57,688 nt of DNA, taken from assembly GCA_903642265.1 (NCBI GenBank), contig CAHJWN010000018.1, positions 1-57,688 on the forward strand, read 5' to 3'. The notes beneath the pieces were generated by a model. That model saw nothing but the letters and a program-made list of their open reading frames with translations. It did no database searches and was not told the DNA's origin. Made by a program: the position numbers and the translations under genes. Within the stretch, counting starts at the first letter, position 1. Each line of letters opens with the position of its first letter. Below are positions 6,890 to 13,552 of the stretch, in pieces. Source of the DNA: Acidobacteriaceae bacterium. GTDB lineage: Bacteria; Acidobacteriota; Terriglobia; Terriglobales; Acidobacteriaceae.

Positions 6890-8551
6890 ATGCACACCAC
6901 TACAGTTGTCGATTCAGGATACAAGAACCTTCCTCTCACGATGCTTGAGGAATCCAGCACCAACCCACGCCGCACCTTTGATCTGGCCAAACTCACTGAG
7001 CTTGCCCAGAGCCTTGCAACTCATGGCCTCATCCAGCCGATCACAGTTCGACCCAGGGGCGATACCTTCGAGATTGTGGCGGGAGCCAGGCGCTTTCGCG
7101 CCGCTCAAATCGCGGAGCTGGCCGAGGTGCCTGTCCGCATCCTTGCGCTCTCAGATGAGGAGACCCTTGAAGTCCAGATCATCGAGAACAGCCAGCGGCA
7201 GGATGTACACCCATATGAAGAGGCTTCTGCATACCAGCATCTCCTAGACCTACCGGCCTACAGCGTTGACACGTTGGTGCAGAAGACCGGGCGCAGCCAG
7301 AGCCACATCTATGCGCGACTCGCGTTGCTGCAATTGATTCCCGAAGTCGCTACCGCTTTCCAAGAGAACCGCATCACGGCCAGCCATGCCAACCTCATAG
7401 CGCGGCTTCCGGCCGCGCAGCAAGCCTCTGCCTTCGAGCATTGCTGGCGCAAGGACTATCTAGACACCGAGGCGCATCTACTCCCCGCCAAGAACGTTTC
7501 CGCGTGGATACAGGCCAACCTTTACCTGCCCCTTGCCTCCGCTCCGTTCAGCCGTGAAGACCCGTCGCTGTACCCAGCCGCAGGAGCATGTACAACCTGC
7601 CCCCGCCGCAGCGGTTTCAACACTTCCCTTTTCTGCGACGTGCAGGAGGATCAATGCTTGGACGCGCCTTGCTACCAGATCAAGGTTGAGAGCTTCTTTG
7701 ACCGGGAGATTGCGTCACGGCCCAACCTTGTTCAGATCGAGGAAGGCTGGCGATCCCCGAGCGATCACCGGGCCGACGCCGTACGCCGTGGCGAGTACCG
7801 GGAGATTGAAACCCCCGCCGAGAACTTGGACGCCGAGCCGGTAGTACCATGCGAGGCCGCACGGCCAGCCCTTATCGTTCATGGACGCAACCGGGGAATG
7901 TGGCTCACCGTGTGCACAGACGACCATTGCCCGGTACACGATCCAAGACAAAGCAAGGAACGCGAGGAGCGCCCCTTGCCCCAGCCCACCGAGGACGAGA
8001 CGGAAGAACAGACCGCCGCAAGAAAGGCCGACTACGAACAGCGCAAAGCGGATGCCCGCGCTGCCGAGGAACGCCGTCAGGAGGAGCAGAGAGCGGCGGA
8101 TGAGCTGGAAGAGGCCGAAGCGGAGAAGCGCCGCGTCCAGATCGAAAAGCAGAAGGCGAAGCGGGAAGCCAGCTTTCAGCGAATCGTGAAAGCCGCTCCC
8201 CCGGTATTCAACGCTGCCCAGCTACGGGCACTCCTCAGAGCCCTTGTGAACCTTGACCCGTATTGCTTCGCTGATGACCTAGCCGTGGAAGTGAATGGGG
8301 ACGCTCAAGATGACCGGCGTTCGGCAGAAGAGGTTTTGACAACCGCCATAGACGGCTTAGGCGATGTCGAGCTAACCACCTTTGCAATCCGGCTTGCTCT
8401 CTCAGGACATCGCGGCATCCCTCGGGAAAACGAGATTGACCACCTTTCCGAGGCCGAGGCTGCTTTCGCTCCAAAGCTCGCCGCTCTCACCCTCATGAAA
8501 GGGTCCCCGAAGAAGAACGCACAGCCCACCCAAACCAAGCGCAAAGCCTAA
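6890..8551 (+). CDS. parB: ParB/Spo0J-family protein with extended C-terminus
   Basis: A 553-residue protein. Residues 20-95 are a ParB N-terminal domain with NPRRTF and the GARRFRAA box, which in ParB proteins forms the CTP pocket. Residues about 100-200 hold the KorB-type helix-turn-helix region (TGRSQSHIYARLALL). A Cys cluster at 232-262 (CTTC, then four more Cys) and a later CTDDHCPVH stretch look zinc-binding. Residues about 365-430 are a charged coiled coil. It probably binds centromere-like sites or acts as a global plasmid regulator. ParA is 2 kb away rather than adjacent. A diverged paralogue lies at 55151-56812; divergence starts at codon 6. Confidence 0.85.
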   Translation: MHTTTVVDSGYKNLPLTMLEESSTNPRRTFDLAKLTELAQSLATHGLIQPITVRPRGDTFEIVAGARRFRAAQIAELAEVPVRILALSDEETLEVQIIENSQRQDVHPYEEASAYQHLLDLPAYSVDTLVQKTGRSQSHIYARLALLQLIPEVATAFQENRITASHANLIARLPAAQQASAFEHCWRKDYLDTEAHLLPAKNVSAWIQANLYLPLASAPFSREDPSLYPAAGACTTCPRRSGFNTSLFCDVQEDQCLDAPCYQIKVESFFDREIASRPNLVQIEEGWRSPSDHRADAVRRGEYREIETPAENLDAEPVVPCEAARPALIVHGRNRGMWLTVCTDDHCPVHDPRQSKEREERPLPQPTEDETEEQTAARKADYEQRKADARAAEERRQEEQRAADELEEAEAEKRRVQIEKQKAKREASFQRIVKAAPPVFNAAQLRALLRALVNLDPYCFADDLAVEVNGDAQDDRRSAEEVLTTAIDGLGDVELTTFAIRLALSGHRGIPRENEIDHLSEAEAAFAPKLAALTLMKGSPKKNAQPTQTKRKA

Positions 8552-8569
8552 ACCCAACCGCGACAGTGA

Positions 8570-8589
8570 GGCCGGGGACTTCCCCGGCC
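8570..8589 (+). terminator. GC-rich hairpin after parB
   Basis: GGCCGGGG (8570-8577) and CCCCGGCC (8582-8589) around ACTT, 18 bases after the parB stop, without a T run. It may be a weak terminator or a 3'-end stabilising stem. The stem is also present after the second parB (56831-56850). Confidence 0.45.
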
Positions 8590-8620
8590 CCGCCCTCCTA
8601 CGACCAAAAAAGGACCAGCC

Positions 8621-8908
8621 ATGTACAAGCTTTCCTACAAGTTGTCAGTCCGCGAACGGGTTTCGGCGAAATGTGAGCGCCACCCGCGCTATAACCCCGA
8701 GAAGGATGGCCGCGCCGGAATCAAGGGCGGATGCTCAGCCTGCTACAGCCTTTACGACCTCCTGCAGGCTCGAATGCAACTCGATTCAGCCGTAAGGGAG
8801 TTCATACGTCGAGCTGGACCGTGGGCAAGGCCACGCGGTTCTCGCAAGCACCGAGTTCTAGGCGACGCGGCCCCTCAGACCGTCGAGCTGCCCGAGGTGC
8901 AACGGTGA
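8621..8908 (+). CDS. Small predicted zinc-binding protein
   Basis: A 95-residue basic protein with Cys18-x2-His21 and, after a basic Gly-rich loop, Cys38-x2-Cys41, a likely zinc knuckle. The rest is helical. AAAAGGA precedes ATG 8621; the second copy uses GTG at the same point. Its TGA overlaps the GTG of the next gene, so the two should be translationally coupled. It follows parB in both copies, so it belongs to that locus. Function not recognised; nucleic acid binding is plausible. Confidence 0.6.
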   Translation: MYKLSYKLSVRERVSAKCERHPRYNPEKDGRAGIKGGCSACYSLYDLLQARMQLDSAVREFIRRAGPWARPRGSRKHRVLGDAAPQTVELPEVQR

Positions 8909-9180
8909 GCGCCCGGTGGAGCGACTGCTTTAGCCAAGTAGGAGCCGCAGAACGCGGCACAGGAAGCAAGACCTCCAATGCGGAAGTCTTGATCTGGGAG
9001 GGTTACTTCGAGGGAGCGCTTCTCTGCATCATCTCGACGGTACGCCTCACCGGTAGCAACCTTGCTCACTTCCTGGTCAACTCCGGTGCCAGGATTGGCG
9101 CTCAAGACTGGAGCCTGCGCGGGGGCCACTATGTGGACCTCCGCGTCTTATCCCGCGATCCAGCCAGCCTAGACCAATAA
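8905..9180 (+). CDS. Small conserved protein, C-terminally shortened here
   Basis: A 91-residue protein starting at GTG 8905, which overlaps the previous stop as GTGA. It contains GYFEGALLCIISTVRLTGSN and ends soon after HYVDLRVLSRDP. In the second copy (57166-57546) it continues to 126 residues. Here about 115 bases of coding sequence are missing and a structured intergenic element follows directly, so this copy is probably a truncated allele. The family was not recognised. Confidence 0.55.
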   Translation: MSARWSDCFSQVGAAERGTGSKTSNAEVLIWEGYFEGALLCIISTVRLTGSNLAHFLVNSGARIGAQDWSLRGGHYVDLRVLSRDPASLDQ

Positions 9181-9185
9181 CTAAA

Positions 9186-9345
9186 GGGGGAGGTCTCCCC
9201 CTGGCCTCCAGAGGTGCGCCGGCGAGAAGACCCGGCCCACCTCTTCCGGCACCCCCGCTGCGGGGATACCCCGCAACGCCCCGGCCATCGTCCTTCGGAC
9301 CCTTGAGGGGTCGGCTTCGCCGCCCAGGAACAGGCAACAGCAACC
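9186..9345 (+). ncRNA. Dispersed structured intergenic element, copy E2
   Basis: The fullest copy of the element family. It holds GGGGGA/TCCCCC, an AGAGGTG/CACCTCT stem around GCCGG/CCGGC, a TGCGGGG/CCCCGCA hairpin, then CGTCCTTCGGAC and the CAACAGCAACC tail. It starts six bases after the preceding stop codon, so it would be the 3' end of that transcript or a stand-alone RNA. Confidence 0.55.
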
Positions 9346-9367
9346 ACGCTGGGAAGGAAGGAAATGT

Positions 9368-9412
9368 ATGAGAGAGAAGCGACGAGAAGGCATCGACTCC
9401 ATTGGGGTCTAG
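9368..9412 (+). CDS. Possible 14-codon leader ORF
   Basis: ATG 9368 to TAG 9412 encodes a short basic peptide (MREKRREGIDSIGV) behind a purine-rich AGGAAGGAA stretch. It is kept in the second copy (57622-57666), where the only base change in it, T to C, is synonymous (Ile) in this frame but changes Trp to Arg in the overlapping frame that starts at 9364. This is weak evidence for real translation. Confidence 0.3.
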   Translation: MREKRREGIDSIGV

Positions 9413-9579
9413 TGGAAGCCTCCCAAGAACGTCGGCAACAAAGAAGCCAACCCTTCCTGTTATGTCTCGCGTTGCGAGCCATGCTTCGCGTGCCGATCCG
9501 AGCAGCAGCGCAGCGGGCGAGCGGCCCGCACAGGCTGATAAGGCAGTAAGAAATATATCTAGCTATCTCTATTATTACC

Positions 9580-9607
9580 TTGCTAATAAGCTAGAAAGGA
9601 GTATACT
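9580..9607 (+). promoter_or_regulatory. Predicted sigma-70 promoter of the ArdC-like gene
   Basis: TTGCTA (9580-9585), 16 bases, TATACT (9602-9607). It is nearly identical to the ssb promoter region, including the downstream TAGAAACAGAGAGGGG. The related AT-rich stretch at 17636-17660 is a degraded third relative. Confidence 0.6.
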
Positions 9608-9620
9608 TAGAAACAGAGAG

Positions 9621-9669
9621 GGGGGTGATGAACAGCCCCCAACCAAAGGATAGTGCGGGAACACTGTCC
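9621..9669 (+). promoter_or_regulatory. 5' leader hairpins of the ArdC-like gene
   Basis: GGGGG (9621-9625) pairs with CCCCC (9636-9640). GGATAGTG (9648-9655) pairs with CACTGTCC (9662-9669) around CGGGAA. One position of the second stem is T opposite G, a wobble pair in RNA but a mismatch in a DNA palindrome. This favours an RNA function. Confidence 0.55.
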
Positions 9670-9697
9670 GAACTCAAAGCCGCACAGGAGACCACTC

Positions 9698-10543
9698 ATG
9701 AGCATCACCGCCAAAGCTGAAACTCTGTCCAACACCATCACCGATGCCGTCAACGCTCTTGCAGCCGAGACCGACAGCGCCAAGCAAGATGCTACGTTCC
9801 GCGCATGGCTTACGACCATGAGCCGGTTCTACACCTACTCGTTTGGAAATCAGTACCTCATCAACAAGCAGTGTCCGACCGCGACCCGCGTTGCCGGTTA
9901 CGGCAGGTGGTTGGAGATGAAGCGTCAGGTCCGAAAGGGTGAAAAGGCTATTTACATCCTGGCTCCCATCATCGGCAAAGGTAAAGACGACGAGGACGGG
10001 GAGGTTCGACGGCTCCGGGGCTTCCGGGCGACAACCGTGTTTGACCTTGCCCAGACGGACGGCGAGGAACTTCCGACCGCTCCAGCTCACGACGCGACAG
10101 AGGGCGGCGAAAATCTTCTCCCCCAGGTGGAGGCGGCAGTCCGCAACGCTGGTATCACTCTGGTTTACAAGGTCATCGCTTCCGGCGCTCAGGGACTCAG
10201 CAAAGGCGGAACCATCGAGATTGATGAGCGGCAGGGAATCGCCGCCAAATGTGGAACTCTGATTCATGAGTTTGCCCATGAACTCCTGCACAAGGAAGAC
10301 CGGAGTCAAGGAAAGCAGCAGAGGGAATTGGAGGCAGAGGCCGTAGCGTATGCCGTTCTCTGTCACTACAACATCCAGTCAGGGAGCCGGTTCTATCTAG
10401 CGTCGTACGGCATCACCGGAGAGATGCTCACCGCATCCATGCAAACAATTGCGAAAACGGCGCGGCAGATCATCGAGAAGATTGAGGCTAGGGACGACCA
10501 GAAGGAGGCGGAGGATGCCTCCGCCCTGCCTTTGGCGGCGTAG
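9698..10543 (+). CDS. ardC: ArdC-like antirestriction protein with zinc peptidase domain
   Basis: A 281-residue protein. ATG 9698 is chosen over an upstream in-frame GTG at 9653 because that GTG lies inside the leader hairpin and ATG 9698 follows CAGGAG. Residues about 1-110 match the ArdC ssDNA-binding domain (FYTYSFGNQYLINKQCP, GYGRWLEMKRQVRKGEKAIYI). The C-terminal part has a metallopeptidase motif, HEFAHELLH, and a downstream EAEAVAYAV that may give the third zinc ligand. ArdC proteins protect incoming plasmid DNA from host restriction. The gene shares promoter and leader with ssb, which would suit early expression after transfer. Confidence 0.88.
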   Translation: MSITAKAETLSNTITDAVNALAAETDSAKQDATFRAWLTTMSRFYTYSFGNQYLINKQCPTATRVAGYGRWLEMKRQVRKGEKAIYILAPIIGKGKDDEDGEVRRLRGFRATTVFDLAQTDGEELPTAPAHDATEGGENLLPQVEAAVRNAGITLVYKVIASGAQGLSKGGTIEIDERQGIAAKCGTLIHEFAHELLHKEDRSQGKQQRELEAEAVAYAVLCHYNIQSGSRFYLASYGITGEMLTASMQTIAKTARQIIEKIEARDDQKEAEDASALPLAA

Positions 10544-10671
10544 TCCCGCGCAGCGCATCGAGCGCTGCACAGAACTCAGGGACGCGGGTGAGGTGCCGAA
10601 TGTGACACCTTTCCCTTTTTCATCTTTATGCCTTACTGAATAGATTCCAATGTAGATTGAAAGAAAGGTGA

Positions 10672-11295
10672 ATGATGCATATAGCCGTTGCGAGTTACAA
10701 GGGAGGCGTGGGGAAGACCACAACTGCGGTGCACGTCGCGGCGTACCTCAACACCATCGCTCCGACGCTGCTGCTGGACGGAGATCGAACACGCAACGCA
10801 ACCGAATGGAGCTTACGAGGAGATGGCTTTCCATTCACCGTTGCTGATGTGGCATCGGCAATGAAGCTTGCCGGGAAATTCAAGCACAGTGTTGTCGATA
10901 CGGGTCAGCAGCCTACCGAGAAGGATCTGAAGGCACTCGCTGAAGGTTGCGACCTCCTCATCATCCCAGCCGTGCCGCTTGCGCTGGACACGGCTGGTCT
11001 ACGGCAGACAATCGAAGCGTTACAGCGGATGAATGAGAACCGGTACCGCGTTCTCATCACCAAGGCTCCACCACCACCTGAGACAGAGGCGCAGCAACTC
11101 AAAGCCCTACTGGATGAGCTGAAGGTGCCGGTGTTCAAGAGCATGGTGCCGCGCTTGAAAGCTTTCTCGAAGGCATCCGCGAGTGGCTGCATAGTCGATA
11201 AAGCAGACGATTCGAGAGCAGCCAGAGCTTGGGAAGCCTACGAAGCAGTTGGAAAGGAAATTGTGACCTATGCCCGCGTCAAAAAAAGCGCTTAG
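10672..11295 (+). CDS. parA: ParA-family partition ATPase
   Basis: A 207-residue short ParA without an N-terminal DNA-binding extension (type Ib size). The deviant Walker A is KGGVGKTTTAVHVA at residues 10-23; LLLDGD and SVVDTG supply the A' and Walker B regions. It should bind ATP and the nucleoid and pull plasmid copies apart. ATG 10675 is an alternative start. The next gene overlaps its last 26 bases, as is usual for parA with its centromere-binding partner. Confidence 0.9.
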   Translation: MMHIAVASYKGGVGKTTTAVHVAAYLNTIAPTLLLDGDRTRNATEWSLRGDGFPFTVADVASAMKLAGKFKHSVVDTGQQPTEKDLKALAEGCDLLIIPAVPLALDTAGLRQTIEALQRMNENRYRVLITKAPPPPETEAQQLKALLDELKVPVFKSMVPRLKAFSKASASGCIVDKADDSRAARAWEAYEAVGKEIVTYARVKKSA

Positions 11296-11566
11296 CCAGT
11301 TCGAGGGCCTGAAGAGTCTTGGGACAGGTACGTCCGTAGCGGAGACTGAGACGACCCGTACGCGAGGACGCCCACTCAAGCAGGGAGCCAAGAGCCGGGA
11401 CCCGGAGTATCGGGCCTGGGGCGGCTACCTGAAGATCAAGACGCTCAACGAGGCCAATTATGAGCTGGGAAAGGCGCATGGCGGCCCGGATATGTCTGAC
11501 CTGCTTGAGGAGTTGTTAGCCGGATGGGTGGCGCAACGCCAGGCAGACGAGGGCAAGAAGAAATAA
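11270..11566 (+). CDS. Small partition partner, probable centromere-binding protein
   Basis: A 98-residue basic protein overlapping parA by 26 bases. The N-terminal 40 residues are flexible and basic (TRTRGRPLKQGAKSRD). The rest, with KIKTLNEANYELGKAHGG followed by a helix, could be a ribbon-helix-helix fold like ParG or ParR. Position and size suggest it is the ParA partner for this replicon, which makes the larger ParB proteins elsewhere redundant or functionally different. Fold by eye only. Confidence 0.55.
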   Translation: MPASKKALSQFEGLKSLGTGTSVAETETTRTRGRPLKQGAKSRDPEYRAWGGYLKIKTLNEANYELGKAHGGPDMSDLLEELLAGWVAQRQADEGKKK

Positions 11567-11579
11567 ACCTGCGAGTGGG

Positions 11580-11617
11580 TGTCCAGAAACGGCCACCTCG
11601 CCACGTGTAGTAAATAG
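11580..11617 (+). promoter_or_regulatory. Dispersed site S, copy 2
   Basis: TGTCCAGAAA (11580-11589), 12 bases, CACGTGTAGTA (11602-11612), AATAG. It lies between the parA operon and repA, about 100 bases before the repA start, a natural place for a centromere or a copy-control site. Confidence 0.5.
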
Positions 11618-11713
11618 ACATCGGGGTCAAAAGCGGATGAGTGATCCAGGGTTAGTGGCCCCGAATCACCCATTTCAGATCCCGCTAACAGTCCACCGTT
11701 AGGAGGAGGACCA

Positions 11714-12715
11714 TTGAGCACGAGTTTAGCGAAGAATCTGAAATTCCCGGCAAAGGGCGCACCACAGAAAGGTCCTAGAGACCGAAAGAAAGAAGAGATG
11801 CTCGCCCAGACCCGTCAGGCGATGCGCGTGATGGAGATCGTAGACGCGAAGCATGACGGCAAGCTCGGTGACGAGTACATCAAGCTCGCCCAGGCCATGA
11901 TTCTTTGCACGCTCCCATACAGCGCTACAAAGGAAACGAAGATCACTCGGCAGGCTCGGCTAGGCGATGGTTCCACGCTCTATGTGACCTTCTCTGCAGC
12001 TCACCCGAACGTGGGCATGCCTTTCGGTGCCGACCGCAAGGTACTCGCATGGATCTTCGATAAGGCCATTCGCACGGAAAGCCCGTTCATCCCATGGGCA
12101 TCGGCTGTTGAGTTTCAGAAGGAAATGGGCCTCACTAAAGGCGGCAAGAATAATCGCGATCTAAACAAACGTTTCGAGCGCGTGGCAGGACTCGTTATAA
12201 ACATCCAGAGAGAGGCAGGGGAAGGGAAGCGCGACCTCACCTACCCGCTCATCGAGCGGTCTTACCTCCCTTCCTCAATCACCGGCAAGAAGCTCGACAA
12301 CGATATGCAGCAAAGTCTGCCGGAGCTGGCGGATCGGTACGGCTTCGCTATGAACCTCAGCTTGTTCAATGACATTCGGAAGCACCACATCGTGCTTCCA
12401 CGGCGACTTTGGGCTGAAATCAAAGGCCCTACTCAGGTTCAAGACCTTGTGTTCTGGCTTATCTTTCGGTGCTACTCAGCAGCGAGCGAGACGATCATTC
12501 CTTGGAAAGCACTTACAGAACAGTTTCCCCAGGACAGCAACCCCCACCGGAACAGGCTACACACGCGGAAAGCTATCCGTACATTGAAAGCCCTTTGGCC
12601 AGGAGTGCAGATTGAGGAGGTTCCGCAAGGAATCAAGGTTGATCGTGCGAAGGAAGGATTGCTAGAAGACGACTTCGCAAAGGGGCGCATTAGGAGGCTT
12701 CCAGCGCGGAGTTAA
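11714..12715 (+). CDS. repA: RepA-type plasmid replication initiator
   Basis: A 333-residue protein similar to the RepA/TrfA-type initiators of broad-host-range iteron plasmids. It shows a long N-terminal helical region, ITRQARLGDGSTLYVTFSAAHPNVGMPFG, and winged-helix-like halves (FVPWASAVEFQ-type and LPRRLWAEIK regions). The start is TTG 11714, chosen because AGGAGGAGGA lies directly upstream and no better ATG exists in frame. Iterons begin 20 bases after its stop. It should bind the iterons, melt the origin and load the host helicase; iteron plasmids usually limit copy number through the same protein. Confidence 0.85.
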   Translation: MSTSLAKNLKFPAKGAPQKGPRDRKKEEMLAQTRQAMRVMEIVDAKHDGKLGDEYIKLAQAMILCTLPYSATKETKITRQARLGDGSTLYVTFSAAHPNVGMPFGADRKVLAWIFDKAIRTESPFIPWASAVEFQKEMGLTKGGKNNRDLNKRFERVAGLVINIQREAGEGKRDLTYPLIERSYLPSSITGKKLDNDMQQSLPELADRYGFAMNLSLFNDIRKHHIVLPRRLWAEIKGPTQVQDLVFWLIFRCYSAASETIIPWKALTEQFPQDSNPHRNRLHTRKAIRTLKALWPGVQIEEVPQGIKVDRAKEGLLEDDFAKGRIRRLPARS

Positions 12716-12734
12716 GTAGCAACAGTGACCCGTC

Positions 12735-12891
12735 ATACGCGGAGGTCCACCCTCTCCGCATTTATACCGGGAGGTCCACTAAGCGCGTTCATACGCGCTG
12801 GTCCACCATCACCGTGTCCATACACGCTGGTCCACCCGTGCCTGCTCATACACGGAGGTCCACCACTATGCCGTCATACCGGGAGGTCCAC
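12735..12891 (+). repeat. Iteron block A (six repeats)
   Basis: Six 16-base units near ATACCGGGAGGTCCAC start at 12735, 12764, 12791, 12820, 12848 and 12876, a 27-29 base period. The last six bases, GTCCAC, are invariant and the left half varies. With block B this is the probable oriV, and RepA, encoded just upstream, is the expected binder. Confidence 0.85.
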
Positions 12892-12947
12892 TTCGGGCCT
12901 CCCATTGTTGTGTTCGAAAGAAGCCCTGACCGAAAAGGTCGCTTTAG

Positions 12948-13235
12948 GTGGACTTCCCGGTAGAAAGTGAACCTGCCTGCCCTTGCCAGTAAGCCCATCA
13001 AGTGGACCTCCCGGTATTGTTGCGTGTCGAGATACGAATAGGGTGGACCTCCCGGTATGCCCGCTCATTCAGCACGGTGGACTTCCCGGTATACCGCGTC
13101 TGTGAAGATCACGAATAACGGCAAAAACGCGGTGGACCTCCCAGAACGCACTATTGGACCTCCCGGTACCAAAAAGGTGGACCTCCCAGAACCCCACAGT
13201 GGACCTCCCGTACGAAATGGTGGACCTCCCTGTCC
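12948..13235 (-). repeat. Iteron block B (nine repeats, opposite orientation)
   Basis: Nine units of the complementary form, near GTGGACCTCCCGGTAT, start at 12948, 13002, 13043, 13077, 13132, 13154, 13177, 13199 and 13220. The first four are 34-54 bases apart; the last five have a tight 21-23 base period and degenerate right halves. The two blocks face each other across a 56-base gap. Spacing near two helical turns suits phased RepA binding. Confidence 0.85.
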
Positions 13236-13552
13236 TCCCTATAAGGAAGCAAGAGATGCATGAGTCATGAGAACAAGAGAAACAGGAGTAGGCCCTGTGA
13301 ATCAGCGGAAATGGTGGAAAACATAAAACAACAGCAGCAACAACGACAACACCAAAAACAAGAACAAAAACTTTCCTGAATAAGGTGAGGGGGGTTCGGA
13401 GTGTCGAGGCTTGAGATTAGAACAGTGGTAGATCGAGCAGAAAAGCACCAGGATGCGCCCCGGAGGGCATAGGTGTGCCCTAGCATCCTCCCAAACCCTT
13501 GTGGCGGCTATAGAGCATGGGGGAGAGCGAAGAAAAACCATAAAATTGAGAG
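13236..13552. other. A-rich origin-flanking region without a convincing gene
   Basis: About 320 bases between the last iteron and the CHAT gene. The left half is strongly purine-rich on the plus strand, with a run of CAACAG/CAACAA-like triplets and AAACAAGAACAAAAAC (13320-13375). This is a candidate unwinding element next to the iterons. The only short ORF seen (ATG 13267, about 19 codons) has no supporting feature. Confidence 0.4.

Larger units (their letters stand above)
1..6905. repeat. Long direct repeat, copy A
   Basis: This block returns at 48262-55166 with a constant offset of 48261. Every gene in it has the same translation in both copies, and the stretches compared base by base match. 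The first difference is at base 6906, sixteen bases into parB (T here, C in the other copy). Beyond that point the copies are still homologous but clearly diverged. The window starts inside the repeat, so the true left end of copy A is not visible. A recent duplication, a gene conversion tract or a cointegrate of related plasmids would all fit. Confidence 0.95.

Noticed and set aside
6890..6905. ParB copies as sequencing-error variants
   Set aside because: Changes are mainly third-position and frame is kept over 553 codons in both, which errors would not do.
1..9400. Terminal overlap of a circular contig
   Set aside because: A simple overlap would be identical to the end of the window, but the copies diverge from base 6906 on, with real codon-level substitutions and an indel.
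12735..13235. CRISPR array
   Set aside because: Units are 16 bases, degenerate and in two orientations with spacers of 5-38 bases beside repA; this is an iteron origin.
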